A stretch of 64,000 nt of DNA, taken from contig NZ_JAJVKV010000008.1 in the NCBI RefSeq assembly GCF_024198175.1, forward strand, positions 186,001 to 250,000, in the 5' to 3' direction. The notes beneath the pieces were generated by a model. The model did no database searches and had not been told where the DNA came from. It saw only the letters and a program-made list of their open reading frames with translations. The DNA is from Pyxidicoccus xibeiensis. GTDB taxonomy: Bacteria; Myxococcota; Myxococcia; Myxococcales; Myxococcaceae. The translations under genes and the position numbers were made by a program. Shown here one piece after another: positions 1-6,699 of this stretch (positions are counted from its first letter, which is position 1; each line of letters opens with the position of its first letter).

Positions 1-393
1 AAAGGTGGTCGGCTCGCCGTCCGCGTCGACGAAGGTGGCAGCGAAGGTCTGCTCATCGCTCCGCTCCGTGACGGTGGAGGTGGCAACCACCTTGCCGCCC
101 GCCTCGAACGTCGTCACGGTGATGTCCTCACCCGTGCCCGAGGGGTCGCAGGTCTGCCCCGCGCTCCAGGTCTTCGCACCCAGCGTCTCGATGGCCACGC
201 CGTCCATGCCGGACGTGTCGCTCACATGGGCGGTGAGTTCCTTGCCCTGGACCATCAGCCTCGCGCCGCCCACCGCGCAGTGCGTCAGCCCCGAGAACTG
301 GACGCAGTCCTGCGCCTGGGCCTGGGACAGTGGGAGGGCGAGGACGAACATCGTGATGACACTGGAGTGGGCCCAACGGCGAAACGAACGCAT
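1..393 (-). CDS. Hypothetical exported protein, 3' end outside the window
   Basis: An open frame of 131 codons runs leftward from an ATG at 393 and leaves the window without a stop. An AGGAGC ribosome site lies about 7 nt upstream. The N-terminus has two arginines, a hydrophobic stretch (VITMFVLALPL) and an AQA-type cleavage region near residue 25, so it looks like a Sec-exported protein. The mature part begins with QDCVQFSGLTHC and has regularly spaced beta-strand-like segments with at least three cysteines. No family is recognised. It lies downstream of the TetR gene on the same strand, with about 170 bp between them, so it probably has its own promoter. Confidence 0.75.
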   Translation of the reverse strand, partial: MRSFRRWAHSSVITMFVLALPLSQAQAQDCVQFSGLTHCAVGGARLMVQGKELTAHVSDTSGMDGVAIETLGAKTWSAGQTCDPSGTGEDITVTTFEAGGKVVATSTVTERSDEQTFAATFVDADGEPTTF

Positions 394-523
394 CAATTGC
401 TCCTGACACCTTCTCAAGGGAATTCCCGGAAGGGTGGGCTTGCGCGTTCACTTGCTGTGCCAGGAATCCTTCACGTGGCTCCGTCGTCCGCGACAGGTCC
501 GGACGCGCGGTTGTGGCATGGAG

Positions 524-550
524 TGTCACAGCTCACGTGCGGTTGTGACA
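524..550. promoter_or_regulatory. Inverted repeat upstream of the exported-protein gene
   Basis: TGTCACA at 524-530 and TGTGACA at 544-550 form a perfect 7-bp dyad with a 13-bp spacer, about 130 bp upstream of the exported-protein start and just past the TetR stop. It could be an operator or an mRNA hairpin at the end of the TetR transcript. Arm length is modest, so chance is possible. Confidence 0.3.
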
Positions 551-562
551 GGCGGCGCTACA

Positions 563-1171
563 CTAGGGATCGCTCCCGCCAGACGGCCGGGCCAATGCCC
601 TGAACGCCTCGTAGACCACCTCATCCGAAATCAACTCCGGTGTGAGGATGCGCTGGAAGGTGAGCCCTTCCACGAGCGAGTTGATGACGCGGACGAGAAC
701 GTCGGGCGGCATCGGCAGGTCTTGCTCGTCGAACATCGACAGGAGCCAGGCCGCGCCAGCGTCATAGCCGGCGGCCATGACGTCGCGGAACCTCGCCCGC
801 ACGTCCTCGTGGCGAAGGGCGTAGGCTCGGAACGTCAAGGCTCCGACCGCCGCAGGCTGCCGATGCGGCATCGCCGCGAGGGTGGCCGCAGCCACAGCGT
901 CCATCAGCTCTGCGAAGGATGCGCCCGGCCGGAGCTCCGGAACAACAGGCGCCCACTGACGCTCCGCCAGCGCCATGAACAGCTCGTCGCGGTTACGGAA
1001 GTTGCCGTAGATCGACCCCGTGCTCACGCCAGCGCGGTGGGCGATCTCCTGCATCGTCGTCTGCTCGAACCCCTTCTCGCGGGTGAGCTCCAGGGCCGCA
1101 TCGAGCAGGCGTGCCCGCGTCCGTGCCCGCTTGTCGCCCTTCGGACTGCCTCGCTGCGTCTCTGACTTCAC
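563..1171 (-). CDS. TetR/AcrR family transcriptional regulator
   Basis: This 202-residue protein has the usual TetR length. Residues 15-65 form the DNA-binding domain, with the helix-turn-helix near 39-58 (TMQEIAHRAGVSTGSIYGNF). The rest is an alpha-helical ligand-binding domain of unassigned specificity. The start codon is GTG. It is transcribed divergently from the serine hydrolase at 1225 across a 53-bp AT-rich spacer with an inverted repeat, the classic layout for a local repressor that controls its neighbour and itself. The ligand cannot be told from sequence. Confidence 0.9.
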   Translation of the reverse strand: MKSETQRGSPKGDKRARTRARLLDAALELTREKGFEQTTMQEIAHRAGVSTGSIYGNFRNRDELFMALAERQWAPVVPELRPGASFAELMDAVAAATLAAMPHRQPAAVGALTFRAYALRHEDVRARFRDVMAAGYDAGAAWLLSMFDEQDLPMPPDVLVRVINSLVEGLTFQRILTPELISDEVVYEAFRALARPSGGSDP

Positions 1172-1196
1172 TCCGGAGAAAATACCGACTTTATTT

Positions 1197-1211
1197 TATA
1201 ACGGCATTATA
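1197..1211. promoter_or_regulatory. Candidate TetR operator between divergent genes
   Basis: TATAA-CGGCA-TTATA is a perfect 5-bp dyad with a 5-bp spacer, in the only strongly AT-rich stretch of this part of the window. It lies 26 bp from the TetR start and 14 bp from the hydrolase start, so a bound dimer would block both promoters. Assignment to this TetR is inference from position. Confidence 0.45.
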
Positions 1212-1224
1212 TTATTCGTAGGGC

Positions 1225-2460
1225 ATGAACAGCGTCCATCCCGCCCAGAACGACATCGACGCCCTCGTCGCCGCAGGTCAGCTCGCCGGGGCGGTTGGCC
1301 TGGCCTGGAGAAACGGCCGGGTCGCCGGCCAGCTGGTGTCCGGATGGCGAGACCTGGATGGCCGGTCGCCGATGAGGCGAGACGCCCTGTTTCGAATTGC
1401 ATCGCTGACCAAGCCGGTGACCGCGGTCGCCGCGCTCATGCTGCACGACGAAGGTCGCTTCGAGCTGGAGGACCCGATCACCGGGTGGGCGCCGGAGTTC
1501 CGGGACATGCGCGTGCTGTCCACGCCGGACGGATCGCTGGACGACACCGTTCCCGCGGAGCGGCCGATCACGTTCGGGGACCTGCTCTCGCACCGCGCTG
1601 GGTTCACCTACGGCGCGTTCCACTCAGGCCCCCTGCGGAGCGCATACCGCGAAGCCCTGGGCGCCGACCTTGACAGCCATCGTTCGGCGGACGAGTGGGT
1701 GGCTGCGCTCGCGAGCTTGCCGCTCGTCGACCAGCCCGGCCGCGGCTTCCACTATGGCGTCTCGATCGACCTGCTGGGCTTCCTGATCGCGCGCATGGAG
1801 GACGCGCCGCTGGAGGACGTGCTGCGCCAGCGCATCTTCGCGCCGCTCGGGATGGACGACACCGGCTTTGACGTCCCTGAGGGAAAGCGGGAGCGGGTCG
1901 CCGCCATGTACGGGTTCGACGATGAAGGCCGGCTGGAACGGCGAGACAGCCACCCGCCTGAAGAGCCTGCCTTCCTGCCGCGTCGTCCATCGGGCGCGAC
2001 CTTCGTGTCCGGAGGCGCGGGCCTCTGGTCGACTGCAGACGACTACCTCACCTTCGCACGGCTGTTCGTGGAGGACGGCGCGGTCGGGGACCTGCGCCTG
2101 CTGAAGCTCAGCACCCTGCGCCGCATGACCGCGAACGTGCTGACGCCTGAACAGATCGCAGGCGCAACGATGATGGGGCTGCCCGCCTTCTCCGGACAAG
2201 GGTTCGGACTTGGGGTCGCGGTCGTGCTCGATCGCCAGTCCGCCACGGTCAATCCTTGCAAGGGTGGGGTGGGAACGGTCGGCTGGCCCGGCGCATATGG
2301 AGGCTGGTGGCAGGCAGATCCGACCGACGGCTCGGTGCTCGTGTTCCTCGCGCACAATGCCCTGGACTTCGACAAGGCGGCGCGGGGCCTTGGGCTCGCG
2401 GTCTATTCGGCCATCAATCAGTTCCACGCTTCAGAGTGGGTGCATGCGCAGCGGCTCTAG
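1225..2460 (+). CDS. Serine hydrolase, beta-lactamase (class C/esterase) family
   Basis: This 411-residue protein matches the beta-lactamase-related serine hydrolases. The nucleophile motif SLTK (S60-x-x-K63) follows the usual FRIAS lead-in, and Y177 in HYGVS fits the second catalytic motif YxN/YxS. Length and motif spacing suit esterases such as EstB or 6-aminohexanoate hydrolases better than true beta-lactamases. No signal peptide is seen, which also argues for a cytoplasmic esterase. The ATG has little Shine-Dalgarno sequence (AGGG directly adjacent), so it may be translated from a very short leader. The divergent TetR gene probably controls it. Substrate unknown. Confidence 0.85.
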   Translation: MNSVHPAQNDIDALVAAGQLAGAVGLAWRNGRVAGQLVSGWRDLDGRSPMRRDALFRIASLTKPVTAVAALMLHDEGRFELEDPITGWAPEFRDMRVLSTPDGSLDDTVPAERPITFGDLLSHRAGFTYGAFHSGPLRSAYREALGADLDSHRSADEWVAALASLPLVDQPGRGFHYGVSIDLLGFLIARMEDAPLEDVLRQRIFAPLGMDDTGFDVPEGKRERVAAMYGFDDEGRLERRDSHPPEEPAFLPRRPSGATFVSGGAGLWSTADDYLTFARLFVEDGAVGDLRLLKLSTLRRMTANVLTPEQIAGATMMGLPAFSGQGFGLGVAVVLDRQSATVNPCKGGVGTVGWPGAYGGWWQADPTDGSVLVFLAHNALDFDKAARGLGLAVYSAINQFHASEWVHAQRL

Positions 2461-2508
2461 CGGCACGGGGGCCGGCCGCAAGCCGAATCCCCCCGCTCGC
2501 GCACGTCC

Positions 2509-3390
2509 TCACGCGATGTACTGCGGCGGACGGGTGCCCGGGAGGATGGGCTCGCTTTCGTAGGTCACCTCCCAGTCGGGGTGGCCAAAGGGTGAGGTGT
2601 ACAGCTCGCCGCCCAGGCGTGGGTCCAGCCCCAGCGGCCCCAGGTCCTCGGGGTTCGGTGCGCCGCGCAGCGCTTGCAGCGGCCCCACGCCGAAGTAGCG
2701 GCCCAGGTCCCAGTCCGTGTCGTGGGCCATGGCGATGCGGCTCGCCGCGCCGGGGTACTGGCCCGTCGGCAGGATGTGGGACCCATTGCCGGCGGTGCCG
2801 CCGAATGGGTCGAACTTCATCCACCACGAGGCGGGAATCTGCCCGCCGGTGCGCGCGCTGGCCGCCTCGGCCCACGCCACGTGCGACGGCGAGCCGTAGT
2901 ACCCCGTGTCCCTCGCCCACTCCTCCAGCGACGCGTAGCCCGCCTCCTCCATTGCCGCGCCATAGGCGTTCGTGTCGTCCGCGAGCTTCTCCGCCATGGC
3001 GCGGTCCAGCTCCGCGGGCAGCTGCTCCGGCGCAATCCCCAGGTCCAGCGGCGTGACGCGAATCTCGATGTGGTTGCGCGTCTCGAGCATCAGGGGCCAG
3101 AGCACGGTCGTGCCCGCGTCCACGCGCACCGTCACCTTGCCGTCCTCACCGGGGCCGGACACCTGCGCCACTTCCTGCGCCTGCAGGGCGGCGGAAGTCC
3201 CGCGCTGTGGTGGGACCTCCAGCGCCACGGGTTGCCGGGTGTCCGCCTTCGACGAAACGAAGGTGTCGCCGGACGCGGCGGCCGTCGATCTCGGGGTGCT
3301 CTCGGACCTGGCGACGTTCTGCTTCCTGGGCTCCGGTGCCTTCACCTCGGGCGGAGGCGGCGGTGCTGACTTCTTGGAAATCCGGGTCAT
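2509..3390 (-). CDS. Hypothetical protein with proline-rich disordered N-terminus
   Basis: This 293-residue protein starts with a basic, proline-rich segment (MTRISKKSAPPPPPEVKAPE) and a Ser/Thr/Ala-rich region to about residue 100, then a folded part. There is no signal peptide or membrane helix. The middle is acidic and helical; the end is rich in Gly, Pro and aromatics and contains AMAHDTDWDLGRYFG. Disordered basic/proline-rich leaders on unrelated C-terminal domains recall myxobacterial effector-like proteins, but that is inference and no catalytic domain is identified. It is a single gene, 48 bp from the convergent serine hydrolase end. Confidence 0.75.
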   Translation of the reverse strand: MTRISKKSAPPPPPEVKAPEPRKQNVARSESTPRSTAAASGDTFVSSKADTRQPVALEVPPQRGTSAALQAQEVAQVSGPGEDGKVTVRVDAGTTVLWPLMLETRNHIEIRVTPLDLGIAPEQLPAELDRAMAEKLADDTNAYGAAMEEAGYASLEEWARDTGYYGSPSHVAWAEAASARTGGQIPASWWMKFDPFGGTAGNGSHILPTGQYPGAASRIAMAHDTDWDLGRYFGVGPLQALRGAPNPEDLGPLGLDPRLGGELYTSPFGHPDWEVTYESEPILPGTRPPQYIA

Positions 3391-3580
3391 GTGGCGACTC
3401 CCCCTGGCGCGGCGTGCGGTGGCCGGCGTTCACAGGAGATTGTCGTCCCTGTCCGTCCGCGAGTTGACTGCGAAGCAGGCCCTGCAGAACACGATGCTTG
3501 CGGCCTTCCCAGTATGGCTGGAGCCCCTGATTGCTCGGGGGCAAGGCGCGACCGGGACAGCGCGTCAGGAGGGGCAAATA

Positions 3581-3619
3581 TAGAAAAAGCCCTGCTTCCG
3601 CGAACTTGGGAAGCAGGGC
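3581..3619 (-). terminator. Rho-independent terminator of tRNA-Arg
   Basis: An 11-bp perfect stem (GCCCTGCTTCC at 3589-3599 with GGAAGCAGGGC at 3609-3619) has a 9-nt loop. On the minus strand it is followed by a run of five T. It starts 3 nt past the 3' end of the tRNA. Confidence 0.9.
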
Positions 3620-3621
3620 GA

Positions 3622-3695
3622 TGACCCCGACAGGAATCGAACCTGTGGCCTGCGGTTTAGGAAACCGCCGCTCTATCCAACTGAGCTACGGGGTC
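3622..3695 (-). tRNA. tRNA-Arg (anticodon CCU)
   Basis: The 74-nt cloverleaf is complete. The acceptor stem pairs GACCCCG with CGGGGTC, the D arm has AGCTCAGTTGGATAGAGC, and the anticodon stem GCGGT/ACCGC holds loop TTCCTAA with anticodon CCT at its centre, reading AGG. The T arm carries GGTTCGATTCC. The discriminator base is A and CCA is not encoded. The 5' 39 nt of this gene recur exactly at 7019-7057, marking it as the insertion point of the neighbouring island. Confidence 0.97.
3657..3695. repeat. Left copy of 39-bp direct repeat (attachment-like site in tRNA-Arg)
   Basis: These 39 bases, from the anticodon loop to the 5' end of the tRNA gene, are identical and in the same orientation at 7019-7057. 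Weaker similarity continues about 130 bp to the right of both copies, including the tRNA promoter and a short stretch that would encode PDAYLTK. This is the pattern left when an element recombines at the anticodon loop and supplies a replacement 5' half. Confidence 0.85.
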
Positions 3696-3705
3696 GTGAT
3701 GGCGC

Positions 3706-3733
3706 GTTATAGCAGGCGGACCGACGCGCGCAA
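3706..3733 (-). promoter_or_regulatory. tRNA-Arg promoter
   Basis: On the minus strand TTGCGC (3733-3728) and TATAAC (3711-3706) are separated by 16 bp, with the -10 box 10 nt before the mature tRNA 5' end. The decayed copy to the right of 7057 has AATAAC at the equivalent place. Confidence 0.55.
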
Positions 3734-3755
3734 CGAGCGTGAGGGGGTGGAAAAA

Positions 3756-3872
3756 ATGCCCCTGTTCGAGCGCGCCCCTGACGCCTACCTGACAAAAGAG
3801 GAGGCGGCCGTGGAGTCTGCAGCCGCTGCCGCCCGCAGTGCAGCGGCAGGGCCGCATCACCTTCCTCTGTAG
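3756..3872 (+). CDS. Possible 38-residue peptide or 5' remnant of a host gene
   Basis: The ATG at 3756 follows a GAGGGGGTGG-rich ribosome site. The peptide starts MPLFERAPDAYLTKEEAA and then turns into alanine-rich sequence before a stop at 3870. The same reading (PFERDPDAYLTKAEAA) exists beyond the right repeat around 7124-7177, but without a start codon. Conservation of the peptide in both flanks suggests it was once the beginning of a gene next to the tRNA, cut short when the island formed. It could also be translated as it stands. Confidence 0.35.
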   Translation: MPLFERAPDAYLTKEEAAVESAAAAARSAAAGPHHLPL

Positions 3873-3955
3873 GCTGAAGATGAGGGCCGGAACGTCATCG
3901 TCCCTGGGGCGACCTTCCCGTAGATTGGAGCCCTCCTCGCGCTGGAAAGCGTCTC

Positions 3956-5251
3956 ATGGCAACCCGTCTGGGCGTCACGCTCCTGCTCCTCGTCCTGCTC
4001 AATGCGTGCGCCACGCCGCGTGTCATCCGCCTCGACACGGGGCAGGGCTCGCCCCTGGAGTACAGGCCGTCTTCCTCAACCAGGTCCGTGAAGGTGGACG
4101 CGGGAGCATTCGAGGAGGCGCTCGCACGGCTGGTGCTGGAGGTGCCCCTGTCGCTCCGTGCTCCTCAGCAAGGTTTGCTGGTGCGAGCCTCCCACCCGGG
4201 TAGCAGTGCTGACACCCAATGGCGGCGCCTGATGCGCAAGAGCTTCAGCGGCCTCTGCGAGCCGGGCCAGCGCAGGGACCACTGCCTCTCCCTGCTCGAC
4301 ATCGGGCCTGGCCTGGGCGAGTGGGACAAGCTGGGGGTCGCCCTGGGGCTGTCGCTGGAGCCCCTCAAGGAGAGCATCGCCCGGGCAGTGGAGAAGACCC
4401 TGGCGCCCCAGCTCTTCTACACCGTCATCGCCACGGGCCTCGTCACCTGGGCCGTCCTGGCGGCGAATCCCGAGCCGGTGTTCACCAAGGTGGCGGCCAT
4501 CGTCTCGGCGGTCCTGCTCATCTACCTGGGAGTGGAGACGTTCCTGGAGGTGGTGGACGCGAGCCGGGAACTGAAGCGGGCCACCGACCGGGCCACGACG
4601 TGGATTGAGTTGGAGCAGGCGGGTCATCGCTTCGCGAACCGGGTGGGGCCGGAGGTGGCGCGCGTCTTCGTGCTCGCGGTCACCGTGGTAGTGAGTCAGG
4701 GCATGACCGGGGGCGCCGCGTGGCTGGCCTCGCGGCTGGCGATGCTGCCCAGCTACATGGAGGCAGCGGCAGTCGGGGCCTCACGGGTGGGCATCAGCCT
4801 TGCGAACGTGGGGCAGGTGAGTGCGGTAGCCGTTGAAGGAAGCACCGTCATCGTCTCCCTGCCTGCCACGGCGGTCGCCATGGCGGCCCGGGGCGTGAGA
4901 GGCGCAGCGGGAGTCAGTCCTGCCGGCTTCAGGTCCTGGGGCTCGTTCAGCGGCTTCAAGAGTGCTTTGGGTCCAGCGGGTCCGGGGAAGCAGTGGCACC
5001 ACATCGTCGAGCAGACGCCAGGCAACGTGGAGCGATTCGGTCCTCATGCCCTGCACAACACCGAGAACGTCATCCCGCTGGAAGAAGGGCTGCACACCCA
5101 GATCAGCGCCTTCTACTCGCGAAAGCGCTTCTTTATCACCAACTCGGAGAACCTGACCGTCCGAGAGTGGTTGAGCACGCAGTCCTTCGAGGCTCAGCGT
5201 CAGTTTGGCTTGCAGGCCATCGAGAACATCAAGAAGGGAATCTGGCGATGA
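3956..5251 (+). CDS. SitA-family lipoprotein toxin with C-terminal HNH-type nuclease
   Basis: This 431-residue protein has a lipoprotein signal peptide with cysteine at C18 (LLNAC). A long conserved-looking body has hydrophobic segments around residues 155-190, and the last 90 residues carry W347-H348-H349 (GKQWHHIVEQ) followed by HNTENVI, typical of HNH/WHH endonuclease toxins. The architecture and wording match the SitA toxins of Myxococcus, which are lipoproteins passed between cells by TraAB-mediated outer membrane exchange and kill recipients lacking immunity; the SitA5-like class fits best from memory. The next gene starts inside its stop codon (ATGA), as expected for a toxin-immunity pair. 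Nuclease activity is inferred. Confidence 0.85.
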   Translation: MATRLGVTLLLLVLLNACATPRVIRLDTGQGSPLEYRPSSSTRSVKVDAGAFEEALARLVLEVPLSLRAPQQGLLVRASHPGSSADTQWRRLMRKSFSGLCEPGQRRDHCLSLLDIGPGLGEWDKLGVALGLSLEPLKESIARAVEKTLAPQLFYTVIATGLVTWAVLAANPEPVFTKVAAIVSAVLLIYLGVETFLEVVDASRELKRATDRATTWIELEQAGHRFANRVGPEVARVFVLAVTVVVSQGMTGGAAWLASRLAMLPSYMEAAAVGASRVGISLANVGQVSAVAVEGSTVIVSLPATAVAMAARGVRGAAGVSPAGFRSWGSFSGFKSALGPAGPGKQWHHIVEQTPGNVERFGPHALHNTENVIPLEEGLHTQISAFYSRKRFFITNSENLTVREWLSTQSFEAQRQFGLQAIENIKKGIWR

Positions 5252-5598
5252 CCATTGAGGAGCTTGTTGAGGAGTTCGCCCGAAACGTAGCCGCGCAGAC
5301 CGATGCGATCTTTCGCGGGGATACCAGCACCGGAGATGAGCACGCTGAACGATACATCTCTGCTTTCAAGAAACTGCGCTCCGTTGGAGACGCGGGGCGG
5401 GATGCTCTTGCAGTGCTGCTGGAGCATCCTCGCATGGATGTGAGAGTCGGAGCTGCCGCATGCCTGCTCCGCCATCGGACGGCAGAATCCAAGGCGGTGT
5501 TGGAAGCAGCGGCGAGGGGGGAGGGGCTCGCTGCGTTCGAGGCTGCCCAGGTGTTGAAGAACTGGGAGAACGGCACCTGGGCCTTGGACCCTGCATGA
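5248..5598 (+). CDS. DUF2019-like probable immunity protein
   Basis: This 116-residue cytoplasmic protein overlaps the toxin stop by 4 bp (ATGA). It is helical, with HPRMDVRVGAAACLLRH resembling HEAT-like repeats, and ends KNWENGTWALDPA; I recognise the DUF2019 family. Position directly behind a SitA toxin makes it the likely cognate immunity protein, binding and blocking the nuclease domain in the cytoplasm. The next cistron again starts inside its stop codon. Other roles for DUF2019 are not excluded. Confidence 0.8.
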   Translation: MTIEELVEEFARNVAAQTDAIFRGDTSTGDEHAERYISAFKKLRSVGDAGRDALAVLLEHPRMDVRVGAAACLLRHRTAESKAVLEAAARGEGLAAFEAAQVLKNWENGTWALDPA

Positions 5599-5956
5599 CG
5601 CTGCGCAACCTCCAAGGGGTGAGCGTCGATGAACTCGCCCAAGAGTACGAGCAGGCGGCGGTAGTCTACGGACAGGCGCTGGCCGCTGCGAATCACCGTG
5701 CTGCCAATCGGGCCCACGACAGGATTGCAAGCGCCTACCGTGAACTTCGCATGCGAGCGACGGCCCCCCATCTCCTCCCGCTGTTGAAGAGCGAGAACGA
5801 GAACGTCCGTTCATGCGTGGCGGCACACGCGCTTGAGTTCGCACCAGAGCAGGGGAACCGGTTCTGTTGGAGCTTGCGGCCCGTCCAGGGCGAATCCGGA
5901 CACCAGCCGAGTACGCGCTCAAGGCGTGGCGTGAGGGCACGCTCAAGCTCCCATGA
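5595..5956 (+). pseudogene. Second DUF2019-like gene, disrupted by a one-base deletion
   Basis: The frame opens at ATG 5595, overlapping the previous stop (ATGA), and reads as a DUF2019-like protein through HALEFAPEQG. It then becomes unrelated, arginine-rich sequence ending at 6089. Adding one base in the GGGG run at 5852-5855 restores LLELAARPGRIRTPAEYAL and KAWREGTLKLP, ending at TGA 5954-5956. That tail matches the end of the preceding gene (LKNWENGTWALDP). The intact protein would have about 120 residues. It is either a decayed immunity paralogue or a sequencing error in a homopolymer. Confidence 0.8.
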
Positions 5957-6096
5957 ACCACCCGATGAAGGTGAACGATACGCAGGCGTTCCGCACTTGG
6001 ACTACTGTGGTCTGGAGGATCGTCTCCGAGGAGAGCAAGGAGGCATTGGAGAGCATGGGACCATGGGGACGAAATTCATTGAGGTGTAGCTCGTAG
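5953..6096 (+). CDS. Small ORF at the end of the toxin-immunity chain
   Basis: An ATG at 5953 overlaps the restored stop of the preceding gene as ATGA, the third such junction in a row. It encodes 47 residues (MNHPMKVNDTQAFRTW, then TTVVWRIVSEESKEALESMG) ending at 6096. The conserved overlap argues for a translated cistron. The short length and abrupt end suggest a truncated gene. No family recognised. Confidence 0.4.
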   Translation: MNHPMKVNDTQAFRTWTTVVWRIVSEESKEALESMGPWGRNSLRCSS

Positions 6097-6147
6097 CAAG
6101 CTCCTTCGGCGGCTTCCCCTCGGGGCAAAGAACAGCGCAAGAAAGTA

Positions 6148-6699
6148 TTAGAGATCGTCTTTTCGCTTTCTCGCTGCTTTGATGGAGGACGCCGTGACAT
6201 GCGAGAGGTCGTAATAATCAACTGCCACGTGGATCAGTGGAGCATTCGCTTGCAGAAGCTCCGGATAATATGCGACGACGACGAGAGTATTGATTTTCTT
6301 ATTGCGAAAGAATGTTTGTGGTGGACCAGTCCTGTAGACATAGTGAGCGAGGGCTTCGTCTAGCGTCACTGGCGCTCCGTACTTCTCCTGAATCGTCTTG
6401 AGGAACACACGAACAACCTCGTGAGCCCCTTCAAGGCTATAGGTAACGAACGTCAGACGGCTCTGGGACGCTGCCCCCTCGAAGAAGAACTGTGCTAACG
6501 ACACGTACATGCCACCGAGTTGCCCACCCTCCAAGGAACAAAGGAGAGGCGGGATGCACCGGGCCGATGGATGTGTTTTGAGGAGTTCTTCCTGGGTAGT
6601 TGACCAACTTAGGCCACTACCTTGGCCATGAGTTGGCGGTGCGGCCAGGAGGAGAGCAATCGCGATGACGAGTGCTGCCGAGAGGCGAGGTGGACTCAT
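6148..6699 (-). CDS. Hypothetical exported protein, low GC for this genome
   Basis: This 183-residue protein is read from ATG 6699, chosen because it begins a clear signal peptide (MSPPRLSAALVIAIALLLAA, cleavage near THG-Q). The mature part has CIPPLLCSLEGG and a mixed alpha/beta pattern ending in basic RKRKDDL. The 3' half is much richer in A/T than its neighbours, suggesting foreign origin with the island. It is convergent with the toxin-immunity genes. No domain recognised; a periplasmic partner of the toxin cassette is only a guess. Confidence 0.7.
   Translation of the reverse strand: MSPPRLSAALVIAIALLLAAPPTHGQGSGLSWSTTQEELLKTHPSARCIPPLLCSLEGGQLGGMYVSLAQFFFEGAASQSRLTFVTYSLEGAHEVVRVFLKTIQEKYGAPVTLDEALAHYVYRTGPPQTFFRNKKINTLVVVAYYPELLQANAPLIHVAVDYYDLSHVTASSIKAARKRKDDL

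Noticed and set aside
1225..2460. A true beta-lactamase resistance gene
   Set aside because: It has the SxxK and Y motifs of the superfamily but no signal peptide, which points to an esterase-type hydrolase.
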